Below are positions 48,757 to 57,895 of a DNA stretch of 64,000 nucleotides, in pieces (positions within the stretch are counted from its first letter, which is position 1; each line of letters starts with the position of its first letter). This stretch comes from Paratractidigestivibacter sp963605405 (GTDB lineage Bacteria > Actinomycetota > Coriobacteriia > Coriobacteriales > Atopobiaceae). The DNA lies in NCBI GenBank assembly GCA_963605405.1, contig CAVCUP010000006.1, positions 44,401 through 108,400 on the forward strand, in the 5' to 3' direction. A program made the position numbers and the translations under genes. The notes under the pieces are model-generated. The model saw only the letters and a program-made list of their open reading frames with translations. It did not search any database and was not told the DNA's origin.

Positions 48757-50232
48757 CTACACCATCCGGTTATAGAGCTCTTCCGCGCGCCCCTTAAGGG
48801 CCACCAGCTTTCCGTGCTTCGCCGGGTCGGGCACATACGCCGTCGCAGCCAGGCTCCCGGCCACGGCCTCGTACGCCTCGCGCGCCGTCGCGTAAACGCC
48901 CTGTCCGACCAGCGCGGATATCAACGCGCCTCTTGCCGTGGACTCCGCGTCCTCCTGGCGAGCCAGCTCGAAGCCGTAGATATCCGCCTGCAGCTGGTTA
49001 ATCTCGGGCGTCTGGGTTAGCCCGCCGCTGATGCTGCCCCGCGTCAACGGCACGTAGCGCTCGAAGCTGTCCAGGTTGATGCGGACCTCCGTGAATATGC
49101 CGACAAGAAGCGCATATAGCAGGCTTCCACGCGTAACCGAGAGGTCGAGCCCCGCGAAAACACCGCGTGCCCGCGGGTTCCAATCCGGCGTTCCTCTTCC
49201 CTGGAAATGCGGGAGAACGAGCGCCGGCTCGCACGCCGCGTGCTCGTCTGCCACGATCCTCGCGATGTCGTCGAAGCTCAGGTCGGAGCAGAACTCGCGC
49301 CGATACCAATCGAACGCGGAGCAGCACGTGGGCACGCTCGCCTCGAGCGTGTACTGGCCGGCGAGCGCCGACGCGTTGCAGACCACGTTGGGAAGAAGCC
49401 CCTCGGGAACCTCGTCGACGACCGTCTCGAGGAAGGCGCCCGTGCCCGCGACGATCGAGACCGACCCCGGCTCGACAACGCCCTGGCCCAACGCCCCGCA
49501 CTGCTGGTCGCCGCCCGCGCTGACCACGGGCGTGCCCGCAGCGAGCCCCGTCGCTTCCGCAAACGCCGAGCTCACGGCCCCGACCGCGCTGCCGGGGGCA
49601 ACAATCTCGGACAGCTTGGCTCCAGGCACGCCAAAGATGCCAAGAAGTTCCTCATCCCAGCAACGCTGCCGGATATTCATGAGGTTCGACCGGCTCGCAT
49701 AGGTCTGGTCGCAGCGCCACTCGCCGGTCATCTGGTGCAGCAGCAGCTCGGGAATCGTCGCGTAGCGCCGCGTGCGGGCCGCCACCTCGGGAAGCTCGCG
49801 CTCGATCCAGCCCATCTTTGCCCCCGAGAAGACCGTGTTGACCTTGGTGCCGGAAAGCTCAAAGATGCGGTCACTTTGCCGCGCGAGCTCCTCGACCAGG
49901 GCCGCGTTGCGCGTGTCTTGCCACATGATGAAGGGCATGAGCGGCTCGTCGGCCTCGTCGACCGCCGTGATGGACGAGCGCTGCGAGGTCAACGCCACGA
50001 GGTCGATGGGGCACGCGGCCTGAGCGGAATAGGACCCCGCCGCCGACGCGCATCCAGCGAGCGCAGAGACGAACGACGACGCGTCCTGCTCGACCCGGCC
50101 CCTATCCAGGTAGGTCGGCCGGTACGGCACCTGATGGGAGAAGAGCTTCTCGCCGCGCGGGCCAAACACGATGCCGCGCATGCTTGAGGTTCCCACGTCG
50201 ATGACCAGGACATTCACCTTGCTCACGCTCAT
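48757..50232 (-). CDS. FGGY-family carbohydrate kinase
   Basis: 491 aa. N-terminal VLVIDVGTSSMRGIVFG (phosphate-1), RGRVEQDASSF, LTSQRSSITAVDE, FIMWQDTRN; C-terminal SAGGDQQCGALGQG, SIVAGTGAFL and ISGGLTQTPEINQLQADIYG. Phosphorylates a sugar or polyol with ATP; substrate not deducible (xylulokinase/LsrK-like general form). Last gene of the beta-glucoside operon, 120 bp after the GH1 gene, the gap holding GC-rich stems. Confidence 0.88.
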   Translation of the reverse strand: MSVSKVNVLVIDVGTSSMRGIVFGPRGEKLFSHQVPYRPTYLDRGRVEQDASSFVSALAGCASAAGSYSAQAACPIDLVALTSQRSSITAVDEADEPLMPFIMWQDTRNAALVEELARQSDRIFELSGTKVNTVFSGAKMGWIERELPEVAARTRRYATIPELLLHQMTGEWRCDQTYASRSNLMNIRQRCWDEELLGIFGVPGAKLSEIVAPGSAVGAVSSAFAEATGLAAGTPVVSAGGDQQCGALGQGVVEPGSVSIVAGTGAFLETVVDEVPEGLLPNVVCNASALAGQYTLEASVPTCCSAFDWYRREFCSDLSFDDIARIVADEHAACEPALVLPHFQGRGTPDWNPRARGVFAGLDLSVTRGSLLYALLVGIFTEVRINLDSFERYVPLTRGSISGGLTQTPEINQLQADIYGFELARQEDAESTARGALISALVGQGVYATAREAYEAVAGSLAATAYVPDPAKHGKLVALKGRAEELYNRMV

Positions 50233-50352
50233 TACGGTCTCCTTCTATATAAGAGAGGCGCCCGCGCTCGGCACAGGCGCCTTCGAGTGATTCTTCCTGG
50301 AGGGCAATCCAAGCCCCAGAAGCGCGGGGCGCATAGCCCGCCCCCGCGCCGA

Positions 50353-51771
50353 CTACGCCAAGTCCGCGCCGTTCGAGGCGATGACCTTCTTGTACCAGTG
50401 GAAGCTGTCCTTACGGTAACGGTCGAGGCTTCCGGTCTGCTGGTCGTTCTGGTCAACATAAACGAAGCCGTAGCGCTTGCGGAAACCCTGGTGCGAGCTC
50501 AGCAGGTCGACGGCGGACCACGGCGAGTAGCCCATCAGCGGCACGCCGTCGCCAAGCGCAAGCTCGCATGCCTGAATGTGCTGGCGCAGGTAGTCGATAC
50601 GGTACGGGTCGTGAACCGCGCTGTCCGCCTCGAGGGTATCCGCCATTCCGAGTCCGTTCTCGGTGATGATCATCGGCACGCGGCAACGCGCGTAATAGTC
50701 GTTGAGGACGATGCGCAGGCCCATGGGGTCGATCTGCGCGCCGTACTCGCTTGCCTGAAGGTTCTCGTTGCGCTCGTCGCGACACCAGCCGTACTGGTCG
50801 AAGTCAACCTCGTTGCCGCGATACACGCGCGAGCCCGCGGGATGCTTCTCGTCGGCCGAAAGCGCACTGGCGCAGAGGGTGCGGTAATAGTTGACGGCCA
50901 GGTAGTCCATGCCGCCGGACTTGAGGATCTCCTCGTCACCCGCAAAGGTCTTCGGCATGATTCCGCGCTCCTCAAGATAGCGCAGGTAAAGGCCCGAATA
51001 GCTGCCGTAGCGATACATCTCGAGCGCATAACCCGTCTTGAGGAAGTCGTTCATCCTCGCCGCCCACACGTCCTCGGGACGGTTGGAAAGCGGATAGGTG
51101 CAGGTAGAGCTCACCGCAGGCCCGACCTTGCCGCCGCGCACAAGCTCGTGGCAGGCCGCAGAGGCAAGCGCGTTGCCCAAGAACATGTGATAATCCATCT
51201 GCGCGCGTAGCCGGTCGGCCTCGAGCGGGTCATCGACGTTGATGTTCATGCGCTCGTCGACGCGGACCATGAGGTTCTGCTCATTGATGGTCTGCCAGTA
51301 GGTAACGCGGTCGCCGAAGTGCTCGAAGCAGACGCGGGCATAGCGCTCAAAGGCCAACGCACAGCGGCGGTCGGCCCAACCGTTGTACTTCTCGACCAGC
51401 GCATACGGCAGGTCGAAGTGGTAGAGCGTCACGAAAGGCTGGATGCCGTGGGCAAGAAGCTCGTCGATGACCTGGTCATAGAAGGCGAGCCCCTCCCGGT
51501 TAACGGCGCCGTCTCCGTCGGGGATGATGCGCGCCCAGCTAATCGAGAAGCGATACACGTCGAGGCCGAGCTCTGTCATAAGCGCGATGTCCTCGCGCCA
51601 GCGGTGATAGAAGTCGCTCGCAACCTTGGTGTCCGCCTGCTTGTCGGAACGCTTGAACGAGTTGACGTCGGCAACCGTGAGGCCCTTGCCGCCCTCGTCC
51701 CAGCCGCCTTCGATCTGGAAGGCCGACGACGACGCGCCCCACAGGAAGTCCTTCGGGAAACCGGTATTCAT
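50353..51771 (-). CDS. 6-phospho-beta-glucosidase (GH1)
   Basis: 472 aa. GH1 landmarks: FLWGASSSAFQIEGGWDEGGKG, FSISWARIIPDG, acid/base TINEQN (~176), nucleophile MIITENGLG (~374), GYSPWSAVDLLSS near the end. Splits phosphorylated beta-glucosides taken up by the PTS encoded just upstream. Confidence 0.93.
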   Translation of the reverse strand: MNTGFPKDFLWGASSSAFQIEGGWDEGGKGLTVADVNSFKRSDKQADTKVASDFYHRWREDIALMTELGLDVYRFSISWARIIPDGDGAVNREGLAFYDQVIDELLAHGIQPFVTLYHFDLPYALVEKYNGWADRRCALAFERYARVCFEHFGDRVTYWQTINEQNLMVRVDERMNINVDDPLEADRLRAQMDYHMFLGNALASAACHELVRGGKVGPAVSSTCTYPLSNRPEDVWAARMNDFLKTGYALEMYRYGSYSGLYLRYLEERGIMPKTFAGDEEILKSGGMDYLAVNYYRTLCASALSADEKHPAGSRVYRGNEVDFDQYGWCRDERNENLQASEYGAQIDPMGLRIVLNDYYARCRVPMIITENGLGMADTLEADSAVHDPYRIDYLRQHIQACELALGDGVPLMGYSPWSAVDLLSSHQGFRKRYGFVYVDQNDQQTGSLDRYRKDSFHWYKKVIASNGADLA

Positions 51772-51840
51772 AAGAAGCTCTCCTCTCGACGCGCGGACAG
51801 GCCGCGCCTTTCACGTCGGGCGACCTTCGCCCTCAGGGGC

Positions 51841-51870
51841 GCGGCCCGGGAGAAGAGGGTCCCGGGCCGC
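51841..51870 (-). promoter_or_regulatory. Strong intercistronic hairpin between PTS and glucosidase genes
   Basis: Perfect 11-bp GC stem (GCGGCCCGGGA/TCCCGGGCCGC) with an 8-nt loop and no T-run. It may stabilise the upstream PTS mRNA or set its ratio to the enzyme mRNA. Confidence 0.6.
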
Positions 51871-51902
51871 CTGGCCATTGGCTCATTCGAGCCGGGGTAA
51901 TA

Positions 51903-53324
51903 CTACTTGGAAGGAAGGTCCTCGAAACCCACGACGTAGGTGGCGGCAGCGGCGCCGAAGAACGCGACCGCGCAACCGACCAGGTAGAACGCGAACTGGG
52001 TCATACCGAAGGCGGCGTAAGTAAAGATGGTGAGCACGCCGTTGTTCGCGAAGGCGTCGCCGTAAACGCCGCCCAGGCCCATAATGGCGCCGCCGATGGC
52101 GCCGGCCACGATGGCGCAAACCATCGGCTTCTTCAGACGCAGGTTGCAGCCGTAGATAGCGGGCTCGGTAATGCCGACGAGCACAGCAGAGACGATGGAA
52201 GAAGCCGCGACACCCTTAAGGTCCTCGTTCTTGGTCTTGAGCATGACGCCGAGAGCGGCGCCGCCCTGCGCGAAGTTCGCGGCGCCGGCGAAAGCGAGCA
52301 GGTTCTGCTTGCCGCTGACGGCGACGTCGTTAAGGCCGACGGGAAGAAGCGCGCGGTGGGCGCCGAAGATAACGAGCACGCCCCACAGGCCGCCGACGAC
52401 CGCGCCGCCAAGCATGGCGTTGAAGTTCATGAGGGCGTAGTACACGGCCTGGATGCCGTTGCCAACATAGATGCCGACCGGGCCGAGGACCACGAGGGTC
52501 AGGGGCAGCATGACGATGAGCGAGAGACCCGGGATGAGGATGATCTGCAGGATCTCCGGAATGATCTTCTTGAGGCCGCGCTCGAGGAACATAAGGACGA
52601 GCACGGTCAGAAGGATCGGAATGACGGACTCGGTGTAGCTGAACACCTTAGTGGACTCACCGATGGTCCACGCCGCCTTGATCACGGGCAGGCCAAAGAT
52701 GGTGGTCTGCGTGGCAACGTCCTGGATCAGGGCGTCCACCTGCGGATAGCAGAGGAATCCGCCGAGCACCATGGCGATAATCTCGTTGCACTTGAGGGCC
52801 TTGGCCGCGGTGTAGCCGAGGAAGATCGGCATGAAGTAGAAGATGATCTGCGACGCCGCGTAAAGAAGGACGTAGGTGTCGTTCGTCGAGATGTCGACGC
52901 CGTTCTGGGCGCAGATCAGCTTTGCTGCGGTAAGAAGGCCCTTGATGAGGCCTGCCGCCGCGATGGCCGGGATCAGCGGGGTGAACATCTTGGAGACGGT
53001 CTGCAGGATGCGGTTGCCGAGGTTGCCCTTCTCGGTAACGGTCACATCGTCGTCGTCCTCGACCTCGCCGGAACCCTCGATGCCGATCATCGGGAGAATC
53101 TCGTCGTAGACCTTGGTGACCTTGGCGCCGAGCACGACCTGGAACTGGCCGCCGGCCTCGACGACCTGGATAACGCCCTCGATGTGCTCGACGACGTCCT
53201 TCTTTGCAAGAGAATCGTCCTTAAGGACAAGACGCAGGCGCGTGAAGCAGTGGCTCACGTCCTTGATGTTGGATTTTCCGCCGACGTTCTCCAGAATCTC
53301 GGCAGCAGTTTGCTTAGGATCCAT
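51903..53324 (-). CDS. Beta-glucoside PTS transporter, EIIBC
   Basis: 473 aa from ATG 53324 (AAGGGGGATCA). EIIB 1-85 with phosphocysteine in DVSHCFTRLRL; EIIC ~105-465 with ten or so membrane helices and the GITEPAIYG motif. No EIIA domain is fused or encoded near, so it must be served by another EIIA. Imports and phosphorylates aryl- or alkyl-beta-glucosides. Confidence 0.93.
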   Translation of the reverse strand: MDPKQTAAEILENVGGKSNIKDVSHCFTRLRLVLKDDSLAKKDVVEHIEGVIQVVEAGGQFQVVLGAKVTKVYDEILPMIGIEGSGEVEDDDDVTVTEKGNLGNRILQTVSKMFTPLIPAIAAAGLIKGLLTAAKLICAQNGVDISTNDTYVLLYAASQIIFYFMPIFLGYTAAKALKCNEIIAMVLGGFLCYPQVDALIQDVATQTTIFGLPVIKAAWTIGESTKVFSYTESVIPILLTVLVLMFLERGLKKIIPEILQIILIPGLSLIVMLPLTLVVLGPVGIYVGNGIQAVYYALMNFNAMLGGAVVGGLWGVLVIFGAHRALLPVGLNDVAVSGKQNLLAFAGAANFAQGGAALGVMLKTKNEDLKGVAASSIVSAVLVGITEPAIYGCNLRLKKPMVCAIVAGAIGGAIMGLGGVYGDAFANNGVLTIFTYAAFGMTQFAFYLVGCAVAFFGAAAATYVVGFEDLPSK

Positions 53325-53388
53325 TGATCCCCCTTCTTCCTTCATTGCCTTCACCGATTTGACGCGTTGGAACTCAGGTCGTGCTATC

Positions 53389-54231
53389 TCACTGGCCAGT
53401 GATGAACTGATTTGAGTGGAGGATCAGGTAGAGGAGCTCGTCGTCCGAGCAATCCCAGCCGTAAGCCTCCTTGAGGTATTTGCTTATGTATTCAGCGCAA
53501 GCCACCGCCTGCGGAAACTCGGCGCGCACCTGCGGCAGCAGTACGGAGACACGGCTTCCCACGAACGCGTCGGGCCGGCTGCCCATGAGGCGCGCGATAA
53601 GGAAGCGCAGGTGCATGACGAAGCGCATATACGAGTAGGAGTCGCGATCGATGGAGCGCTCGATGCAGGACTCGACGATCGCGATAATGCGGTCGATGAT
53701 CTCGGTACTCTTTATGACGAGGTCCATGTCGCCGGAGCCCTCCGAGCTGCCCTCGGCGTTAACCAGGTGAAGCGCGATGGCCGTTGCCTCGGAATCCGGG
53801 AGCTCGGCGCCGCAGTAGCGCTTTACGACCGTCAGGCCAAAGCGGCCAACGGCGAGCTCGCGAGGGTAAACGTAGTTGACCTCGCTTTGGAGCGGAATCT
53901 CCAGCACAATGCCGCTTCGCACGCGCGAAAGGGCATAGTTCAGGTGGTCCGCCAGCGTAAAGGCGAGGTTGGGGTTCAGCGTGCAGTTAAGCTGCGAACG
54001 AGCCTCTTGCGTGATCTCGGACGCAGCGGCCAGAACTTCTTCCGAAAGCCCGGCGACCATCGGCATAAGCGACTCGTCGAACTCGTAGAAACGACGGATG
54101 ACAGCGGACTCGTCCTTCAGCGTATAGGGCGCCTTGGGAAAGCCGATGCCCTTGCCGAACACCACGCAGGTGCGGCCCTGGTCATCGCTCGCGATAGCAA
54201 CGTTGTTATTAAGCGTCTGAAGAATTCGCAT
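53389..54231 (-). CDS. licT: BglG/LicT transcription antiterminator
   Basis: 280 aa. N-terminal RNA-binding domain MRILQTLNNNVAIASDDQGR with GKGIGFPK, then two PRD domains with His residues (NPNLAFTLADHLNYALSR; TAIALHLVNAEG; SYMRFVMHLRFLIARL; LYLILHSNQ). Controlled by PTS phosphorylation; binds the RAT in its own leader. Start set at ATG 54231 by the conserved N-terminus. Confidence 0.93.
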   Translation of the reverse strand: MRILQTLNNNVAIASDDQGRTCVVFGKGIGFPKAPYTLKDESAVIRRFYEFDESLMPMVAGLSEEVLAAASEITQEARSQLNCTLNPNLAFTLADHLNYALSRVRSGIVLEIPLQSEVNYVYPRELAVGRFGLTVVKRYCGAELPDSEATAIALHLVNAEGSSEGSGDMDLVIKSTEIIDRIIAIVESCIERSIDRDSYSYMRFVMHLRFLIARLMGSRPDAFVGSRVSVLLPQVRAEFPQAVACAEYISKYLKEAYGWDCSDDELLYLILHSNQFITGQ

Positions 54232-54308
54232 AAAAATACCCCGAGGCATACTTATCCCAGCGCTAGCGCTGAAGGACAAATAATGCCTCCGGGTCGGAGT
54301 AACACTTT
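54232..54308 (-). promoter_or_regulatory. RAT antiterminator overlapping a Rho-independent terminator
   Basis: Read on the minus strand: RAT-like GTGTTACTCCGACCCGGAGG then CATTA (54304-54279), with conserved TGTTACT and AGGCA blocks. It overlaps a terminator whose arms ACCCGGAGGCAT (54294-54283) and ATGCCTCGGGGT pair with one mismatch and are followed by ATTTTT just before the licT ATG. An extended -10 TGCTATAGT lies upstream (54328-54320). So the operon is controlled by LicT binding its own leader RNA. Confidence 0.85.
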
Positions 54309-54460
54309 ATCCGCCAAGCACTATAGCAGGCACGTTTTGAACAGATTGCCAAGAAATTATAGTGCTGCCGCTGAGCGAAGAATTCATACCGTTCGCGAGT
54401 AAATGAGCGTTTTGAACGTTGTGGAAAAGCGAGCGCGTCGGAGGCAGAAAGCTAAAAACA

Positions 54461-54527
54461 CTGACGGGATTATGACGGCAGTTGTGGGGCGATTTTGGGC
54501 CCGAAACTGCCGTCAGAATCCCGTCAG
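54461..54527. repeat. 67-bp palindromic repeat, copy 3
   Basis: Third copy, almost perfect arms; located 57 bp after the ecfT stop and ~130 bp upstream of the licT promoter. The gap 54328-54584 holds only this element and no gene. Confidence 0.88.
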
Positions 54528-54584
54528 ATTTTTCAGGTTGCTAAGGCGGCGGCCGTGCGGCGAGCGGCAAGAAGCGCGGGCGGC

Positions 54585-55322
54585 CTACAACGCGACGGCA
54601 ACGGCAAGAAGGACTGCTGCGACCACGAGGACGGCACGGTCGCGGACGTCGAGACGGTACTCGCGGACGCAGGTGCGTGGCTTGTCGGTCGCGCCGTACT
54701 CGCGGTTGCGAATGGCGAGCGCGAGGGTCTGCGAACGCCGCAGCGCCCCGGCAAAGAGCGGCACCATCACCGGCACGTAGGCGCGGGCGCGGGCCAGCGG
54801 CGAAGACTGGTCGAACCGCGCCAGACGAGCCTCCTGAGCTGCCTTAACGCGATGGAACTCACCCAGGACCACAGGCACGAACCGAAGCGTCATGCTCACC
54901 GAAAGCGCGAGGTCGTCCACGCGCACGCCGAGGCGCCGAAGGGGCGAGAGGAGCATCGACGCGGCATCGGTCAGCTCAGTTGGCGACGTCGTGGCCATGA
55001 GGGTCGAGCTGCCGAGAAGCACCAGCGCGAACCTCGCCACCGACTGCAACGCGCCCGCGAGCCCCGTCGCCGAGAAGGCGGTATTGAACACGAGGACGAA
55101 GGCCATAAGCCACACAAAAGGCTTAAGCGAGGCCGCCGCGCCGCGGGCGCCGATGCCCGAAGCCGTGAGCATGGCCACGGCAGCGGCCGCGACCACGCCC
55201 AGCCCAAACCAGCCGTCAGCAACAAAAGCCGCGACGAGAAACACCGCCGCGAAGACGACCTTCGTGCGCGGGTCGAGGGCGTGCGCGAACGTGTCGCGCT
55301 GCTGGTAGATGCCGTAGTTCAT
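54585..55322 (-). CDS. ecfT: ECF transporter T component
   Basis: 245 aa membrane protein: YGIYQQRDTFAHALDPRTKV at the N-terminus, several helices, LRRLGVRVDDLALSVSMTLRFVP and the coupling motif ...AQEARLARFD / RSQTLALAIRNREYG that contacts the ATPases. ATGA overlap with the upstream ecfA. Confidence 0.9.
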   Translation of the reverse strand: MNYGIYQQRDTFAHALDPRTKVVFAAVFLVAAFVADGWFGLGVVAAAAVAMLTASGIGARGAAASLKPFVWLMAFVLVFNTAFSATGLAGALQSVARFALVLLGSSTLMATTSPTELTDAASMLLSPLRRLGVRVDDLALSVSMTLRFVPVVLGEFHRVKAAQEARLARFDQSSPLARARAYVPVMVPLFAGALRRSQTLALAIRNREYGATDKPRTCVREYRLDVRDRAVLVVAAVLLAVAVAL

Positions 55323-56176
55323 CGGTCGGCCACCTCCCCGGCGACGCCCGGGCGAGCGGTAGCCACGAAGCCCGAAGCGGACCCGCGCTTGGCGGCAGCA
55401 AGCGCCGCCGCAAGCTCCCGAGGCTCAAGGATTCCAACCGGCAGCGACACGCCGCGCGAACGCAGGCGGGCAGCGAGCTCAACCGTTCGAGAAGGCACAA
55501 GGCCGGCGTTTCTCAGCGCATCGACGTCGCCCAGCACCGACGGCGCGGGGCCCGTGGCCGCAATCTCGCCGTCGGCGATTATCGCCACATCGTCCGCAAC
55601 GGCAGCAAGGACGTCCATGTCGTGCGAGACGACCACGACACCCACCCCCTGCGCCGCGAGGGCGCGCGCGACACCGACGAGCCGCTCGGCCTGAGCGGGA
55701 TCCAGCCCCGCCGTCGGCTCATCGAGCAGCAGGTAGTCGGGCCGCATGGCCACCATGTCGGCAATGGCGATGCGGCGCTTCTCGCCCCCGGAGCACAGTA
55801 ACGGGTTGCGCTCGAGGAAAGCCTCGTCCACCTTGAAGCCAAGGAGCTCGAGCGCCTGGACGACACGCCCGCGCGCCTCTTCTTCGTCCAATCCCTGGTT
55901 ACGCGGGCCGAAGGCGACCTCGTCGGCAATCGTCGCCGCAAAGAGCTGCTGCTCGGGGAGCTGCTGGACGACAGCGACGAAACCGTCCATCGCAACCTCG
56001 CCCGCGGACGGTGCGAGCGTGCCGGACAGGCATCGAAGCAGGGTCGTCTTGCCAGAGCCGGAGCGCCCGGCCACGCCGAGCACGCGCCCTCGGGCCACCT
56101 CGAGCGATACGTTGTGCAGCGCGTCGGCGTCCAAGCCGGGGTAAGAGGCGCTTACGCCTCGGCAAGCCAGCGACAT
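55319..56176 (-). CDS. ECF transporter ATPase (EcfA)
   Basis: 285 aa. Walker A GRSGSGKTTL (~38), Q-loop VVQQLPEQQLFAAT, signature LCSGGEKRR, Walker B YLLLDEPTAGLD, switch His in VSHDMD. C-terminal extension of unusual sequence. Overlaps the upstream fused gene by 25 bp; pairs with the ATPase domain of that gene. Confidence 0.92.
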   Translation of the reverse strand: MSLACRGVSASYPGLDADALHNVSLEVARGRVLGVAGRSGSGKTTLLRCLSGTLAPSAGEVAMDGFVAVVQQLPEQQLFAATIADEVAFGPRNQGLDEEEARGRVVQALELLGFKVDEAFLERNPLLCSGGEKRRIAIADMVAMRPDYLLLDEPTAGLDPAQAERLVGVARALAAQGVGVVVVSHDMDVLAAVADDVAIIADGEIAATGPAPSVLGDVDALRNAGLVPSRTVELAARLRSRGVSLPVGILEPRELAAALAAAKRGSASGFVATARPGVAGEVADR

Positions 56177-57480
56177 ACCGCCTCCTCAATGCCATCGAGG
56201 TCAGACCCATCGTTAACAACCACGCCGACCTCTCGGAGCGCGGCAGAAAGCCTTGCGGCCGACGGAAGCGCGATGCCGCAGGATTCCAGCAGCCCCCCTT
56301 CGGCCAGCACCTCGACCGGCGAGCCGACAAAGACGATCCGCCCCTCCCGGAACAGCGCGATGCGGTCGGCGGAAAACGCCTCGTCCATGATCTGCGTCAC
56401 TTGCACGACGGCGACGCCGCGGGCACAGAGACGGTCGACAAGGCCCGCGAACGCCGCACGCGCGGCGGGATCGAGCATGGCCGTCGCCTCGTCGAACACA
56501 ACGACGCCCGGCGCCATGGCAAGAAGCCCCGCCACGGCGACCCGCTGTTTCTGTCCGCCCGAGAGCGTCTGGACATCCCGGGCGCCCAGCTCGGAAATAC
56601 CGGCTTCCACCAGTGCTTTGTTTACCAGCCGCAACATCTCTTCGCGCTCGAGGGCGCGGTTCTCCGGCCCGAAGGCCACGTCGTCGCGAACCACGGGCGC
56701 CACGATCTGGCTGTCCGGATCCTGGAAAGAAACGCCGACACGCCGGCCAGCCGTCACGGCCGACGCGCCGCCGTCGGCCTCCGCCAGCCCCGCGAGCTGA
56801 AGCGCGCACGAGGTCTTGCCGCTGCCGTTCGCGCCCACGAAGGCGATGCGTTCTCCCGGCGCGATGCGCCCGAGCGGCGAGCAGTCGACCACCGGGCGTC
56901 CAGTTCCACCGCCGCGGCCGCAACCGGCCTCGCAAGCCCCGCCGCCGCCATCCGCGCCCTCATGCTCAAGGCTCGCGAGCGCCGCCTCCCCCACTGCGCC
57001 CGTGACGCCGCCGGTTACGCACGCGGCGACCGCAAGAACAGGCAGGTTCACAAAGACGGACGGCGTCTGGAGCATCAGGGCGGCCACTCCGAGCTGCCCC
57101 GCGTTGTGCAGGATCGCCGCGAGCATGCTCACCGGGACGAGGCCCACGCCGGGCACCGCCGACAAGGCGGCCATCCCCGCGAACGCGAGCGCCGTTCCGC
57201 CGAAGCTATACGCGAGCATGGTCGGCGAGCCGAAGAGCAGGCCCGACGCGAGCACCTTGACCGCCGCCACGCCCGCGGCCGCCCGCGCGTCCAGGGTAAA
57301 AAGGGCCACCGCGACCGCGACGTTGGCGAGCCCGAGCTTGACGCCGGGCAATGCCACGGGCAGCGGGATCATCGTCTCGAGGTACGAAAGGACGAGCGCC
57401 ACCGCAGCCAGCAAAGAGCAGCTGGCGAGGCGCTCGACGTCCGGCCCGCGACGTCCGGGCTTCTTGCCGCATCCGCGCAC
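56152..57480 (-). CDS. Fused Gx-type S component and EcfA ATPase
   Basis: 442 aa. Residues ~15-175 are a six-helix integral membrane domain of the Gx transporter/heptaprenyl-synthase-component-I type (LETMIPLPVALPGVKLGLAN; GLLFGSPTMLAYSFGGTALA). A Gly-rich linker follows. Residues ~200-440 are an ABC ATPase: GANGSGKTS, FQDPDSQIVAP, LSGGQKQR, VVFDEATAMLD; the switch position reads QVTQIMDE, without the usual His. A substrate-binding S component fused to its own ATPase is unusual. Start GTG 57480. Confidence 0.88.
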   Translation of the reverse strand: MRGCGKKPGRRGPDVERLASCSLLAAVALVLSYLETMIPLPVALPGVKLGLANVAVAVALFTLDARAAAGVAAVKVLASGLLFGSPTMLAYSFGGTALAFAGMAALSAVPGVGLVPVSMLAAILHNAGQLGVAALMLQTPSVFVNLPVLAVAACVTGGVTGAVGEAALASLEHEGADGGGGACEAGCGRGGGTGRPVVDCSPLGRIAPGERIAFVGANGSGKTSCALQLAGLAEADGGASAVTAGRRVGVSFQDPDSQIVAPVVRDDVAFGPENRALEREEMLRLVNKALVEAGISELGARDVQTLSGGQKQRVAVAGLLAMAPGVVVFDEATAMLDPAARAAFAGLVDRLCARGVAVVQVTQIMDEAFSADRIALFREGRIVFVGSPVEVLAEGGLLESCGIALPSAARLSAALREVGVVVNDGSDLDGIEEAVCRWLAEA

Positions 57481-57481
57481 G

Positions 57482-57886
57482 TCAGCGGCCGATCACGTCG
57501 ACGTTGGAGCTTGCGTTCGGGTCCTCGATGTTCACCGTGAGCTTGTGCGGCAGGCAGACGACCTGCTGGCTCGAGTCGCTTATCCAGCCCTGCTCGACAC
57601 AGTCCTGGTTGGGGCAGTCGGCCTCGCGCACGCAGACCTGACCGTCCTTGACCTGCACGATGTTTGTGCCGGCGCTGGTGGTCACGGTCAGCTCGGCATC
57701 CTCGGAAAGCGCCATGCGGTGCTCGCCTCCGTTGGCGTCGCGAATGACCACCTCAGCGCCCGTCTCGGCAGATCCGCCCCCGGCCAGAACCCGCGTCGCG
57801 ACAAACGCGCCCACAGCCACCACGGCGATGAGCACAATAAGTGCGATGTTCAACCTGCGGCTCGAGGCCGCCGCCTTTCTTGCCAC
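57482..57886 (-). CDS. NusG domain II-containing membrane-anchored protein
   Basis: 134 aa: one N-terminal membrane helix (IALIVLIAVVAVGAFVATRV), then a beta domain with READCPNQDCVEQGWISDSS and QVVCLPHKL, the extracytoplasmic NusG-II pattern often found beside Gx-transporter genes and FMN-binding proteins. Cys pair may bind metal or form a disulfide. Confidence 0.83.
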   Translation of the reverse strand: MARKAAASSRRLNIALIVLIAVVAVGAFVATRVLAGGGSAETGAEVVIRDANGGEHRMALSEDAELTVTTSAGTNIVQVKDGQVCVREADCPNQDCVEQGWISDSSQQVVCLPHKLTVNIEDPNASSNVDVIGR

Positions 57887-57895
57887 GGCAGCCCC

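Noticed and set aside
51841..51870. Terminator between PTS and GH1 genes
   Set aside because: The stem is strong but has no T-run on the minus strand and the genes belong to one pathway, so it is listed as an intercistronic hairpin.
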